From contig NZ_JOFH01000001.1 in assembly GCF_000721235.1 (NCBI RefSeq), forward strand, positions 186,001 to 250,000: a stretch of DNA of 64,000 nt. The letters are read 5' to 3'. Under the pieces are notes generated by a model. The model saw only the letters and a list, made by a program, of their open reading frames with translations. It had not been told where the DNA came from and did no database searches. This DNA comes from Streptomyces olivaceus (GTDB taxonomy: Bacteria > Actinomycetota > Actinomycetes > Streptomycetales > Streptomycetaceae). Shown here piece by piece: positions 25,008-33,578 of the stretch; position 1 is the stretch's first letter, and each line of letters opens with the position of its first letter. Made by a program: the position numbers and the translations under genes.

Positions 25008-25832
25008 GTGAGTGAGAATCCGAACCTCCTCGCGGAGCAGCGACGCGCCCTGATCCTCGACGAGGTGCGCCGCCGGGGCGGGGTCCGGGTCAACGAGCTG
25101 ACCCGCAAGCTCGGTGTGTCGGACATGACGGTCCGCCGCGACCTCGACGCGCTGTCCCGGCAGGGCGTGCTGGAGAAGGTGCACGGCGGAGCGGTTCCGG
25201 TGGCCGAGGCCAGCACGCACGAGCCGGGGTTCGAGGCCAAGTCGGGTCTGGAGCCGACCGCCAAGGAGGACATCGCCCGGGCCGCCGCGGAGCTGGTCGC
25301 GCCGGGCGCCGCGATCGCGCTGTCGGGCGGTACGACGACGTACGCGCTGGCGCACCGGCTGGTGGACGTGGCGGACCTGACCGTGGTCACCAACTCGGTG
25401 CGGGTGGCCGACGTGTTCCATGTGGCCCAGCGCACCTCCGGGGCGCGGCAGGGCACGGCGACGGTGGTGCTCACCGGAGGCGTGCGCACGCCTTCCGACT
25501 CCCTGGTGGGCCCGGTCGCCGACCAGTCGATCGCGACGCTCCACTTCGACATGCTGTTCCTCGGTGTGCACGGGATATCGGCCGAGGCCGGCCTGTCCAC
25601 GCCGAACCTCGCGGAGGCGGAGACGAACCGGCGTCTCGTGCAGTCGGCGCGGCGTGTCGTGGTGGTCGCGGACCACACCAAGTGGGGCGTCGTGGGGCTG
25701 AGTTCGTTCGCCGGGCTGGAGCAGGTGGACACGCTGGTGACCGACGCGGGCCTGCCGGCCGGGGCCCGTGCGGAGGTCGCCGAACACCTCGGGCTGGTCG
25801 TGGCGGGCGAGCCGGAGGCGGCCTCCGACTGA
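25008..25832 (+). CDS. DeoR/GlpR-family transcriptional regulator
   Basis: A 274-residue regulator. The N-terminal winged helix is RRALILDEVRRRGGVRVNEL with VSDMTVRRDLDALSRQGVLE (about residues 9-55), followed by the DeoR sugar-phosphate sensor domain (LSGGTTTYALAHRL, VVTNSVRVADV, LTGGVRTPSDSLVGP, VVVADHTKWGVVGLSSF). GTG 25008 has CGGAG upstream; the frame is open further upstream but family homology starts here. It stands alone, with no obvious sugar operon next to it, so its target is unknown. Confidence 0.9.
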   Translation: MSENPNLLAEQRRALILDEVRRRGGVRVNELTRKLGVSDMTVRRDLDALSRQGVLEKVHGGAVPVAEASTHEPGFEAKSGLEPTAKEDIARAAAELVAPGAAIALSGGTTTYALAHRLVDVADLTVVTNSVRVADVFHVAQRTSGARQGTATVVLTGGVRTPSDSLVGPVADQSIATLHFDMLFLGVHGISAEAGLSTPNLAEAETNRRLVQSARRVVVVADHTKWGVVGLSSFAGLEQVDTLVTDAGLPAGARAEVAEHLGLVVAGEPEAASD

Positions 25833-25987
25833 CCCGGTGGGCCGGTGTGCGCCGCGACCGCCACGGCACCGGGTCGTCTTCGCCCCGTGCCCCGCTGACA
25901 CCCGACGCGCCCCGGGCTATCGTGGCGCCACCCGGCCGATCGTCCGCGCGCCGTCCGTGCGCGCGGCTGCCCGCGAGGGGGTTGTCC

Positions 25988-26461
25988 ATGGCTCGCCGTC
26001 TGCGTCCGGTCGGTCTCGACTTCGTCGAGACGGCTCCGGTGCGCCTCGTCTTCGCGCGGGAGCTGGCCGCGCCGCCGGACGCGGTCTTCCGCGCGCTCGC
26101 CGAAGATGTGCCGGGGTGGACCGCGTGGTTCTCGGCGGTGACGTCCGCCCGCCCCATCGGTGACGGCGCCGGCCGCGAGATCCGGCTCCGGGGCGGTACG
26201 CGCTTCGTGGAGACGGTGCTGGCGGCCGAGCGTCCCGAGGTGTACGCCTATCGCGTCGACGTCACCAACGCGCCGGGTGCGCGGGCCCTGCTGGAGGAGT
26301 GGCGGCTGACGCCGACCGCGACCGGCACGCGGCTGCGGTGGACCTTCGCGGCCGACGGCACGGCGCCGTTCCGCTTCGTGCTCGACCGGGCGCGTCCGGG
26401 TTTCGGCCGGACCTTCCGCACCTCGGTCACGTCGCTGGACCGGCGCCTGGCGCACGCGTAG
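25988..26461 (+). CDS. SRPBCC (START-like) family protein
   Basis: A 157-residue protein of the polyketide cyclase/dehydrase SRPBCC superfamily, which bind hydrophobic ligands in a helix-grip fold. Landmarks are ELAAPPDAVFRALAEDVPGW and the closing amphipathic helix with RPGFGRTFRTSVTSLDRRL. ATG 25988 is preceded by GAGGGGG at good distance, and TATCGT at 25919-25924 may be the -10 element. No partner genes indicate a ligand. Confidence 0.82.
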   Translation: MARRLRPVGLDFVETAPVRLVFARELAAPPDAVFRALAEDVPGWTAWFSAVTSARPIGDGAGREIRLRGGTRFVETVLAAERPEVYAYRVDVTNAPGARALLEEWRLTPTATGTRLRWTFAADGTAPFRFVLDRARPGFGRTFRTSVTSLDRRLAHA

Positions 26462-26480
26462 GACCGCGGCCCGGGGCCGG

Positions 26481-27605
26481 TCAGCCGGGCCAGGCGCCCG
26501 TGTGCAGCAGGGAGTCGATGGCCGCCGTGTACGGCTCGATGTCGAGGCCCTGTTCGGCGAGCCAGGCGTCCGAGTAGTACTTGTCGAGGTACCGGTCCCC
26601 CGGGTCGCACAGCATCGTCACGACGCTGCCCCGCTCCCCCGCGGCCACCATCTCGGCGACGATCTTCAGCGCGCTCCACAGCCCGGTACCGGTGGAGCCG
26701 CCCGCCTTGCGGCCGATGACCCGCTCCAGCGAGCGGACGGCCGCGACGCTCGCCGCGTCGGGCACCTTCATCATGCGGTCGATCGCGCCGGGCACGAAGC
26801 TCGGCTCCATCCGGGGCCGGCCGATGCCCTCGATCCGGGAACCGCGCTCGCAGGCCACGCCGGGGTCGCCGGTCGTCCAGCCCTCGAAGAAGCAGGAGTT
26901 CTCCGGGTCGGCCACGCAGACCCGGGTGTCGTACTGCATGTAGTGCACGTAGCGCGCGAGGGTCGCCGAGGTGCCGCCGGTACCGGCGGTGGCGACGATC
27001 CAGGACGGCTCGGGGTACCGCTCCAGCCGCAGCTGGCGGAAGATCGACTCGGCGATGTTGTTGTTGCCGCGCCAGTCGGTGGCGCGTTCGGCGTAGGTGA
27101 ACTGGTCCATGTAGTGGCCGCCGGTCTCCGCCGCGAGGCGGGCCGACTCCTCGTACATCCGCCGGGAGTCGTCCACGAAGTGGCACCGTCCGCCGTGGAA
27201 CTCGATGAGCCGGATCTTCTCGGTGCTGGTGGTGCGGGGCATGACGGCGATGAACGGTACGCCGACGAGCTTGGCGAAGTACGCCTCGGAGACGGCCGTC
27301 GAGCCGCTGGACGCCTCGATCACCGGGCGGTCCGGCCGGATCCAGCCGTTGCACAGACCGTAGAGGAAGAGGGAGCGGGCGAGCCGGTGCTTGAGGCTGC
27401 CCGTCGGGTGGGTCGACTCGTCCTTGAGGTACAGGTCGATGCCCCAGTGTTCCGGGAGCGGGAACAGGAGCAGGTGGGTGTCGGCCGAGCGGTTGGCGTC
27501 GGCCTGGACCTTGCGGACGGCCTCTTTCAGCCAGGCGCGGTACGCGGTGTCACTGTGGTCGACGTCGAGGGTGGCGCCGGTGCGGGACTGCCGGATGGTG
27601 CTCAC
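26481..27605 (-). CDS. PLP-dependent cysteine synthase family protein, Cds1-like cysteine desulfhydrase
   Basis: A 374-residue fold-type II PLP enzyme. Lys72 in [15 protein letters not shown] is the Schiff-base residue; [20 protein letters not shown] near 97 and [15 protein letters not shown] near 205 are substrate and phosphate loops. The sequence is closest, as I know it, to mycobacterial Cds1, which releases hydrogen sulfide, pyruvate and ammonia from cysteine, rather than to CysK. GTG 27605 starts the conserved region. A perfect inverted repeat about 100 bp upstream probably binds a regulator. Confidence 0.85.
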   Translation of the reverse strand: MSTIRQSRTGATLDVDHSDTAYRAWLKEAVRKVQADANRSADTHLLLFPLPEHWGIDLYLKDESTHPTGSLKHRLARSLFLYGLCNGWIRPDRPVIEASSGSTAVSEAYFAKLVGVPFIAVMPRTTSTEKIRLIEFHGGRCHFVDDSRRMYEESARLAAETGGHYMDQFTYAERATDWRGNNNIAESIFRQLRLERYPEPSWIVATAGTGGTSATLARYVHYMQYDTRVCVADPENSCFFEGWTTGDPGVACERGSRIEGIGRPRMEPSFVPGAIDRMMKVPDAASVAAVRSLERVIGRKAGGSTGTGLWSALKIVAEMVAAGERGSVVTMLCDPGDRYLDKYYSDAWLAEQGLDIEPYTAAIDSLLHTGAWPG

Positions 27606-27946
27606 GACGGGGCTCCTTACGCTGCGCGCCGACGGCGTGTCGTGCGGCCGACGCCTCGATCATAGACACCTTCCACACGCTTCTCACCTGCATAAACACA
27701 CCTTTGAGAGCCTCAAAGGCACCCCTGGGTCGCGGAATGCGGCACGGTGGGGGCGCACTCGCCCGAGTGCTCCGGCCGCCCCCGGAAAGGACCGGCGCGC
27801 ACTGGTGCTCCGCGCGCGGTGCGGGCAGACTGCCAGCGGACGGGACCGGTTCCCGCCGCGGGCGCACACGGGAGCACGGCACACGCCGGTACCGGGCACT
27901 CCGCGGTGCACGGTCCGGGAACCGAGGCGCGCGAGGGGGCGACGGC
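27606..27946. other. Divergent intergenic region, no gene seen
   Basis: This 341-bp stretch separates the Cds1-like gene (minus) and a small unknown gene (plus). It holds the inverted repeat at 27701-27719 and promoter-like AT-richer sequence around 27670-27710; no open frame in it looks like a real gene. Confidence 0.6.
27701..27719. promoter_or_regulatory. Perfect inverted repeat, candidate operator for the Cds1-like gene
   Basis: CCTTTGAG (27701-27708) and CTCAAAGG (27712-27719) are exact complements with a three-base spacer AGC. On the minus strand TTGAGG within it and TTATGC about 15-17 bp on could be the promoter, so a bound protein would cover the -35 region. Confidence 0.65.
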
Positions 27947-28270
27947 ATGGCGGAGCCGGAGTTCAGGGCCACGGGGGTGCGGATCGGCAGGCGGCTGCGC
28001 TCACTCACCCGGGCCGGCACGGTGCGGATCAGCGGCGGCAGGGTCGAGTTGCTCACCAGCTACGGCAGCGAGATAGACAGCGCGCCGGTGCAGGCGGTGC
28101 GCGCCTCCCGTCCGTGGTTCGGCCCGCAGGACCGGGCGCTGGCCGACCTCAACGGCACGCGGTACCTGCTGACCCTCGGCGAGCGGGACCCCGCCCCGGG
28201 CGAACCTGGGCCGCCGGCGGCCCGTCGTTTCATCGAGGCGGTGCGCAGGGCGGCCGGGCAGCACGCGTGA
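27947..28270 (+). CDS. Small conserved-looking protein of unknown function
   Basis: A 107-residue protein (MAEPEFRATGVRIGRRL at the start) that I do not recognise. It is soluble and basic, with no membrane segment or metal motif; predicted strands around VRISGGRVELLTSYGSEIDS and a C-terminal helix ARRFIEAVRRAAGQHA. ATG 27947 is preceded by GAGGGGG seven bases upstream, and codon usage has the usual GC-rich third positions, which supports coding. Confidence 0.7.
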   Translation: MAEPEFRATGVRIGRRLRSLTRAGTVRISGGRVELLTSYGSEIDSAPVQAVRASRPWFGPQDRALADLNGTRYLLTLGERDPAPGEPGPPAARRFIEAVRRAAGQHA

Positions 28271-28453
28271 GATGTCCGTAAGTTGCGGTGCCGAACCCCT
28301 TGCGTCACGCTGGTCTCACGTCACTCTGGGTTTACCGGCGATAACGCTGCGAACCAGCCCGCCGGCCATGACAGCGGGCGGCGCGTGCCACGTGCGTCCC
28401 GCTGGATCCGAACTCCGTGTTCTTCCGGACCTCTATGTCGGGGAGTCGCAGCC
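28271..28453. promoter_or_regulatory. Probable promoter region of the RsbW-like gene
   Basis: This 183-bp stretch is noticeably less GC-rich, with GTTTACC and GATAACG around 28330-28345. I see no gene in it and cannot assign the sigma factor. Confidence 0.4.
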
Positions 28454-29002
28454 GTGATCAGTCACCCAAGCAGACATTGCACGGTGGAGCTGCAAGCCCT
28501 GCCGTCGCGGATCGGCCAGGTCCGCAGAATCGTATCTGCGCAATTGCGCTACTGGCATATGGATCTCCTGATCGACCGGGCGGCGCTCGGCGTGACGGAG
28601 TTGCTGACCAATGTCCACCTGCATGCCCGGCGCGACAAGACGTGCACCGTGGCGATGGAACTGCTCCTGGACCGGCTCACGGTCTCGGTGCACGACCGCG
28701 ATCCGCGGCTGCCCGTGGTGGACGACGCCGCGCCGCTCGCCACGTGCGGGCGGGGGCTCGCCATGGTGGCGGCGATGAGCGAGAGCTGGGGCGTCCGGCC
28801 GGACGACGAGTCCGGCAAGGTCGTCTGGTTCACGCTCCCGACGACACTCTCGGCCGCCCCGCCCACCGCACCTCCCCTCGCCACCCGGCCGCCGCGCCGT
28901 CTGGTCGAGGAGGTGCCGGCCGCCGCCTTCGCGGAGGTCGGGAACGGGGTCGACCTGGGCAGCCCGCAACCCGCTCCCGCCCGGTCGGCCGTTGCCGGCT
29001 GA
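28454..29002 (+). CDS. RsbW-like ATP-binding protein (anti-sigma/SpoIIAB-type regulator)
   Basis: A 182-residue histidine-kinase-like ATPase without a kinase phospho-acceptor domain. The GHKL signatures are the N-box AALGVTELLTNVHLHA, the G1 box VSVHDRDPRLP and the G2 box CGRGLAMVAAMSESWGV. Streptomyces have dozens of such small ATPases that act as anti-sigma or anti-anti-sigma partners. The C-terminal 50 residues are Pro/Ala-rich and probably disordered. GTG 28454 has GGGGAG nine bases upstream. No sigma factor or antagonist gene is adjacent, so the partner is unknown. Confidence 0.85.
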   Translation: MISHPSRHCTVELQALPSRIGQVRRIVSAQLRYWHMDLLIDRAALGVTELLTNVHLHARRDKTCTVAMELLLDRLTVSVHDRDPRLPVVDDAAPLATCGRGLAMVAAMSESWGVRPDDESGKVVWFTLPTTLSAAPPTAPPLATRPPRRLVEEVPAAAFAEVGNGVDLGSPQPAPARSAVAG

Positions 29003-29393
29003 CCGGGCGGTGACCCGTCGCCGCCGCGGGCGGTGGTGCGACGGCCGGGCGGCGGGGCGAGGTGCCGCACCGCGCGGTGGCGCACCGGGAGGTGGCGCGC
29101 CGGGAGGTGGCGCGCCGCGCGACGGCGCACGCGTGCGGGGCCCGTGCCCCGGGCTCGTGTCGGCGGCGCCGGGCCAGGCGGACCGGGCGAGCCGAGCGGA
29201 CCGGGCGGACCGGGTGAGCCCCTGAGCCCGCGCCGCCCCACGGCGGCGGTGCTTCGGCCGGCCCCGAAACCGGCCGGCCCCGGGCCGTGGGGCGCGGTGC
29301 GCGGTGCGCGGTGCGCGGGGGCGTGCGCGACGCACCCGTACGACAGACGTGCGTCGACGGCGCCGGCGGCGCGCCGGGGCACGGCCGTCGCGG
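29003..29393. other. Convergent intergenic region with short repeats
   Basis: This 391-bp stretch between two convergent genes holds near-repeats of GGTGGCGCGCCGGGA (29075-29125), a GCGCGGT-type run near 29293-29320, and a hairpin at 29256-29275. Open frames here are repetitive Gly/Ala/Arg strings without a ribosome site, so I call no gene. Confidence 0.6.
29256..29275. terminator. Hairpin between convergent genes
   Basis: GGCCGG (29256-29261) and CCGGCC (29270-29275) flank CCCCGAAA. It sits between the RsbW-like and SHOCT genes and may end transcription from both sides; there is no T tract. Confidence 0.4.
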
Positions 29394-29678
29394 TCATGCC
29401 GGGCCGCCCCTGCCCGCCCGGCCGAACTGGTCGTCCAGCACGGACAGCCGGCGCCAGTACTCGTCCTCGTCGATCTCGCCGGAGGCGAAACGGTGGCCGA
29501 GTACGGCGATGGGCGAGTTCCCGTCGACGGTGCGCGGCCGGCCGGGGCCGACGCGTCCTCGCCACACGGTGCGGCGCAGCAGCGCGACGCCCGCGCCGAT
29601 CACCAGGGCCCAGACCAGCGGGAAGAGCAGGATCCAGGGGCCGGGTCCGCCGTCGGCGAAGTGTGCCAGGGTCTGCAT
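29394..29678 (-). CDS. SHOCT-domain small membrane protein
   Basis: A 94-residue protein with one membrane helix (PWILLFPLVWALVIGAGVAL), a basic Arg-rich linker, and a C-terminal SHOCT motif (AVLGHRFASGEIDEDEYWRR). SHOCT segments are short oligomerisation modules found at the ends of many bacterial membrane proteins. ATG 29678 follows GAGGAG nine bases upstream. Function is unknown. Confidence 0.83.
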   Translation of the reverse strand: MQTLAHFADGGPGPWILLFPLVWALVIGAGVALLRRTVWRGRVGPGRPRTVDGNSPIAVLGHRFASGEIDEDEYWRRLSVLDDQFGRAGRGGPA

Positions 29679-29894
29679 GTCGTCCAACTCCTCGGTCGCG
29701 ATGTCCGGATGTCTCGCTTCCGAGCCTCGCTCCCGAGGCGGGTCCCGGTCGTCGTACGGCCGGCGGCACCCCGCGTACCCCTCGCGGAGTACGCGGGCCG
29801 CTCCCGCCCGCTCTCCACGCGCACCGTCACCTGAACTGCTCTCCGCCGACCGGTCGCTGGGCGGCGGGGGCACCCGGTGCGTAGGGTCGGGCGA

Positions 29895-30296
29895 ATGTTG
29901 AGACTTGGTATTCCGGTCATCGGTGTGACGGACGTGCCCCGCGCGGTGGCGTTCTGGACGGCGGCGCTCGATCTGGTCGACACCGGCGAGTGGGCGAGCG
30001 ACACGTGGCGCACCCTGTCCCACGCCGACGGCTCCGGGCGCGCCCTCGGGCTGCTGCGCAGCGAGTCGCCGCCCGAGCCCCGTCCCCGTCTGCACCTGGA
30101 CCTCTTCACGGACTCCGCCGAGGAGCAGCGGGCGGAGGTGCGGCGGCTGACCGGGCTGGGGGCGCGGGCCGTCGAGTGGGACCTCTACCCGCCCGACCCG
30201 GACTTCGTCGTGCTGGCGGACCCGGACGGCAACATCTTCTGCGTCGTCGATCTCAGCCACGCACCGAGCGGAGGCGGGGACACGCCGGGGGCCTGA
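29895..30296 (+). CDS. VOC (glyoxalase/bleomycin-resistance) family protein
   Basis: A 133-residue VOC-fold protein made of two beta-alpha-beta-beta-beta units: VIGVTDVPRAVAFWTAALDL at the start and FVVLADPDGNIFCVVDL at the end, with RLHLDLFTDSAEEQRAEV between. The C-terminal Glu of classic metal sites is replaced by Val-Asp, so it may be non-enzymatic or bind differently. TAGGGT lies seven bases before ATG 29895 without a ribosome site, which suggests a leaderless mRNA. No partner genes point to a substrate. Confidence 0.85.
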   Translation: MLRLGIPVIGVTDVPRAVAFWTAALDLVDTGEWASDTWRTLSHADGSGRALGLLRSESPPEPRPRLHLDLFTDSAEEQRAEVRRLTGLGARAVEWDLYPPDPDFVVLADPDGNIFCVVDLSHAPSGGGDTPGA

Positions 30297-30308
30297 GCCG
30301 GCCGGAAC

Positions 30309-30324
30309 GGGACGACGACGTCCC
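30309..30324. terminator. Short hairpin between convergent genes
   Basis: GGGAC (30309-30313) and GTCCC (30320-30324) flank a six-base loop directly between the VOC stop and the stop of the ROK regulator. Confidence 0.4.
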
Positions 30325-31562
30325 TACGCCGGTACGCCCAGCGGGTCGTCCAGGACCGGCTGCCAGGCCAGTTCGGCGGCGCCCACCAGGCTGTTGTGGT
30401 CCAGGCCGCACGCCAGGATGGGGACGCCGCCGCTCTGGCCCCACAGGCTGCGCCCGGCGACGACCGCGCGCAGCCGTTCCGGGGCGGCCTCCAGCAGCGC
30501 GCGGTGGAGGCCGCCGAGGATGATGCGGTCCGGGTTGAGGATGTTCACCAGTCCGGCGAGGCCGAGGCCCAGGCGGTCGACGAGGGTCTCGGTGGCGGTG
30601 CGGACGGCCGGGTCGCCGTAGTGGTCGCGGATGAGGTCGTAGGACTGCTGGAGCGGGGGTGCCTCGGGACCCTGCTCGCGTCCGGCCGCGGTGAGGAAGG
30701 CCAGCGGGTCGGTCTCCACGTCCAGACAGCCGCGGCCCCCGCAGTGGCAGGGGCGGCCGTCGGGGTTGACGGCGAGGTGGCCGACCTCCAGGGCGAGGCC
30801 CGAACTGCCCGTGTGCAGGCGGCCGTCGAGGACCAGGGCGCCGCCGACGCCGCGATGGCCGGTGGCCACGCACAGCAGGTCCCGCGCGCCGCGGCCGGCG
30901 CCGTGCCGGTGCTCGGCCAGGGCCGCGAGGTTGATGTCGTTCGCGGCGAACGCGGGTCCCTCGATGCCCGCGGCACGCACCTGCTCCGCGAAGATCCGCC
31001 GCACGGGAGCACCGGCGGGCCAGGCCAGGTGCAGCGGGTTCAGGGCCAGGCCCTCGGGCTCCGCGACGGCGGACGGCACGGCGAGTCCCGCGCCGACGCA
31101 GCGCCGGCCCGTCTCGGCGAGGAGCGCCGCGCCCGCCTCGACGACGGAGCCGAGCACCTTCGCCGGGTCCTCGTCGACGACCTCGCAGCCGGGCGCGGTG
31201 GCGACGATCCGGCCGCCGAGTCCCACCAGGGCCGCGCGGAAGCCGTCGGCGTGGATCTGGGCGGCGAGGGCGACGGGTCCGTCCTCGGCGACGGCGAGGC
31301 GGTGCGAGGGGCGGCCCTGGGAGCCGGCCGCGGCACCCGGCCGGGCGTCCACCCGGATCAGGCCGAGCGCCTCCAGTTCGGCGGCGACCGCGCCGGCCGT
31401 GGCCCGGGTGACGCCGAGTTCCGCGGTGAGGACGGCCCGGGTGGGGGCGCGTCCGGTGTGCACGAGCTCCAACGCGGGTCCGAGCGCACCGCGCCCCCGG
31501 TCCAGCCGCGTCCTCGAGGTGGTCCCTTCCCCCGCCGCCCGGGGGTCCGCCTTGCCACTCAT
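30324..31562 (-). CDS. ROK-family transcriptional regulator
   Basis: A 412-residue NagC/XylR-type repressor. An N-terminal winged helix (TRAVLTAELGVTRATAGAVA followed by AELEALGLIRV, about residues 40-72) is joined to a ROK sugar-binding domain with the zinc motif CHCGGRGCLD and LALEVGHLAVNPDGRPCHC. Unlike ROK kinases the phosphate loop at the start of the domain is degraded. No sugar genes are adjacent, so the target is unknown. It lies 37 bp downstream of the AlkB gene on the same strand. Confidence 0.9.
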   Translation of the reverse strand: MSGKADPRAAGEGTTSRTRLDRGRGALGPALELVHTGRAPTRAVLTAELGVTRATAGAVAAELEALGLIRVDARPGAAAGSQGRPSHRLAVAEDGPVALAAQIHADGFRAALVGLGGRIVATAPGCEVVDEDPAKVLGSVVEAGAALLAETGRRCVGAGLAVPSAVAEPEGLALNPLHLAWPAGAPVRRIFAEQVRAAGIEGPAFAANDINLAALAEHRHGAGRGARDLLCVATGHRGVGGALVLDGRLHTGSSGLALEVGHLAVNPDGRPCHCGGRGCLDVETDPLAFLTAAGREQGPEAPPLQQSYDLIRDHYGDPAVRTATETLVDRLGLGLAGLVNILNPDRIILGGLHRALLEAAPERLRAVVAGRSLWGQSGGVPILACGLDHNSLVGAAELAWQPVLDDPLGVPA

Positions 31563-31599
31563 GAGGGGGAGTCTCCCATGGTCCGTGCACGGCGGGCGG

Positions 31600-32250
31600 C
31601 TAGAGGCCGCTGACCCGGAGCGTGATGTTCAGCCGTCCGGCGAGCCCCAACTCCGGCGGTGCGGTGCCCGGGTGGACCTTCGGCACCCCGTGGTACGCGA
31701 GGCGCGACGGCCCGCCGAAGACGAACAGGTCGCCGCTGCGCAGCTCGACGTCGGTGTGGGGGCGGGTGCGGGTGCGGGGGTTGCCGAAGCGGAAGAGGCA
31801 GGTGTCGCCGAGGCTCAGGGAGACCACGGGCGCGTCGGAACGCTCGTCGGCGTCGCGGTGCATGCCCATGCGGGCGTCGGCGTCGTAGAAGTTGATCAGC
31901 GCGATGTCGTAGGGCTCCGCCGGCACCGCCTCCGCGCCGAGCGCGTCGGTCACCGCGCGGCGGGCGAGGTGCCCGAGCCGGGCCGGGAAGGGCTTCACCG
32001 GGGCGCCGTCGCCGTCGACGGCGGTGGGCGCGTAGCCGTACGGGTACCAGTGCCGGCCGAGGCAGACCTGCCGGGCGGTCATGGTGCCGCCGCCGGGGGT
32101 GCGGACCGTGCGCAGTCCGGCCGGCGGGCGGGCCCACTCACGGCAGGCGTGCAGCAGCTCACTCTGGCGTGCGGGCTCCAGCCAGTCGGGCACGTGGACG
32201 GCACCGGGCGCGGTCTCGCCACGGCTCCTGGGGAACAGCTCGGCGTCCAT
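31600..32250 (-). CDS. alkB: AlkB-family 2-oxoglutarate/Fe(II) dioxygenase
   Basis: A 216-residue DNA/RNA dealkylase. The iron ligands are His131 and Asp133 (GMHRDADERSDAPVVS) and His187 (AYHGVPKV); Arg206 and Arg212 in RLNITLR bind 2-oxoglutarate. The substrate-side segment CLGRHWYPYGYAPT is typical of AlkB. It should oxidise away alkyl groups such as 1-methyladenine and 3-methylcytosine. ATG 32250 is preceded by GGGAGG. No ada or other alkylation-response gene is adjacent. Confidence 0.92.
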   Translation of the reverse strand: MDAELFPRSRGETAPGAVHVPDWLEPARQSELLHACREWARPPAGLRTVRTPGGGTMTARQVCLGRHWYPYGYAPTAVDGDGAPVKPFPARLGHLARRAVTDALGAEAVPAEPYDIALINFYDADARMGMHRDADERSDAPVVSLSLGDTCLFRFGNPRTRTRPHTDVELRSGDLFVFGGPSRLAYHGVPKVHPGTAPPELGLAGRLNITLRVSGL

Positions 32251-32261
32251 GCCCCCATCCT

Positions 32262-32365
32262 CCCTCTCCCCGTCTCGCCTCTCCCCGTCGCGCCTCTTCC
32301 CGGCTCAGCCCTCCCCGTCTCCCGTCTCCCCCGCGCCGGGTCTCCCGCCCCCCGGATACCGCCCC
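32262..32365. repeat. Pyrimidine-rich near-tandem repeat
   Basis: About 100 bp upstream of the AlkB gene is almost wholly C/T on the plus strand, with CTCCCCGTCTCGCCT-like units repeated several times. It lies between two divergent genes and may affect their promoters. Confidence 0.65.
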
Positions 32366-32426
32366 GGACCGTGCCCCGCTTCGCGCGGCCGGGGGCGGGT
32401 CGCCGCTCGGCTAGCCTGGGCACACG

Positions 32427-33578
32427 ATGAACGACCGCGACGACCGCATGAAGACCCCCTGGGGCGAGCACGTACTGACCCGCTTCCCCGAGGACCCGCG
32501 CGACCGGCTCCGGGCCTGGGACGCCTCCGACGAGTACCTCCTCGGCCACCTTGCGGAGCGGGAGATCCCGCTGTCCGGCACGGTCGTGGTCGTCGGCGAC
32601 CGCTGGGGAGCGCTGGTGACGGCGCTGGCGGCGCACCGGCCGGTGCAGATCACCGACTCCCACCTCGCGCAGGAGGCGACGCGCGCCAACCTGGAACGCG
32701 CCGGCGTCGAGCCCGGCTCGGTGCGGCTGCTCACCACGCAGGACCAGCCGCCGGAGCGGGTCGACGTGCTGCTGGTACGGGTGCCCAAGAGCCTGGCGCT
32801 GCTGGAGGACCAGCTGCTGCGGCTGGCGCCGGCGCTGCACGAGGGCACGGTCGTCGTCGGCACCGGGATGGTGAAGGAGATCCACACCTCGACGCTGCGG
32901 CTGTTCGAGCGGATCGTGGGCCCGACGCGGACCTCACTGGCCGTGAAGAAGGCCCGGTTGATCTTCGCGGAGCCCGACCTCGCGCTGCGGCGGCCCGCCA
33001 GTCCCTGGCCGCTGGCCTACCGGCTCCCCGACGACGTGGGTCGGCTGTCCGGCCGTACGGTCGTCAATCACGCCGGTGTGTTCTGCGCCGACCGGCTCGA
33101 CGTGGGCACCCGGTTCTTCCTCGGGCACCTGCCGGACGCCGGCGCCCGGCGGGTGGTGGACCTGGGGTGCGGCAACGGTGTGGTCGGCACGGCGGTGGCA
33201 CTGGCCGACCCCGGTGCCGAGGTGCTGTTCACCGACGAGTCGTTCCAGGCGGTGGCCTCGGCGCAGGAGACGTACCGGGTCAACGGGGCGGCGGGGCACG
33301 CCGAGTTCCGGGTCGGTGACGGGCTGGCCGGGGTACCGGACGCCAGTGTCGACCTGGTGCTCAACAACCCGCCCTTCCACTCCCACCAGGCGACGACCGA
33401 TGCCACGGCGTGGCGGATGTTCACCGGGGCGCGGCGCGTGCTGCGCCCCGGTGGTGAGCTGTGGGTCGTGGGCAACCGGCACCTGGAGTACCACGTGAAG
33501 CTGCGGCGCCTGTTCGGCAACAGCCGGGTGGTGGCGGGCGACCGGAAGTTCGTGGTGCTGAAGGCGGTCAGGAAGTAG
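32427..33578 (+). CDS. RlmG/RsmC-like rRNA guanine-N2 methyltransferase
   Basis: A 383-residue class I SAM methyltransferase with the double-domain layout of RlmG/RsmC: a degenerate N-terminal Rossmann domain (TVVVVGDRWGALVTALAAHR) and a catalytic C-terminal one with VVDLGCGNGVVGTAVAL for SAM binding (near 250) and the amino-methylating motif VLNNPPFHSH (near 310). Length fits E. coli RlmG, which modifies 23S rRNA G1835; the exact target here is inferred. TAGCCT lies nine bases before ATG 32427 with no ribosome site. Its end overlaps the convergent aldolase gene by 11 bp. Confidence 0.85.
   Translation: MNDRDDRMKTPWGEHVLTRFPEDPRDRLRAWDASDEYLLGHLAEREIPLSGTVVVVGDRWGALVTALAAHRPVQITDSHLAQEATRANLERAGVEPGSVRLLTTQDQPPERVDVLLVRVPKSLALLEDQLLRLAPALHEGTVVVGTGMVKEIHTSTLRLFERIVGPTRTSLAVKKARLIFAEPDLALRRPASPWPLAYRLPDDVGRLSGRTVVNHAGVFCADRLDVGTRFFLGHLPDAGARRVVDLGCGNGVVGTAVALADPGAEVLFTDESFQAVASAQETYRVNGAAGHAEFRVGDGLAGVPDASVDLVLNNPPFHSHQATTDATAWRMFTGARRVLRPGGELWVVGNRHLEYHVKLRRLFGNSRVVAGDRKFVVLKAVRK

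Noticed and set aside
22046..26455. Very long minus-strand open frame of 1469 codons
   Set aside because: It runs through several genes in another frame and its protein is low-complexity Arg/Pro/Ala, typical of GC-rich antisense.
28992..29225. 77-residue Gly/Arg-rich open frame
   Set aside because: It is built from intergenic repeats and has no ribosome site or homology.
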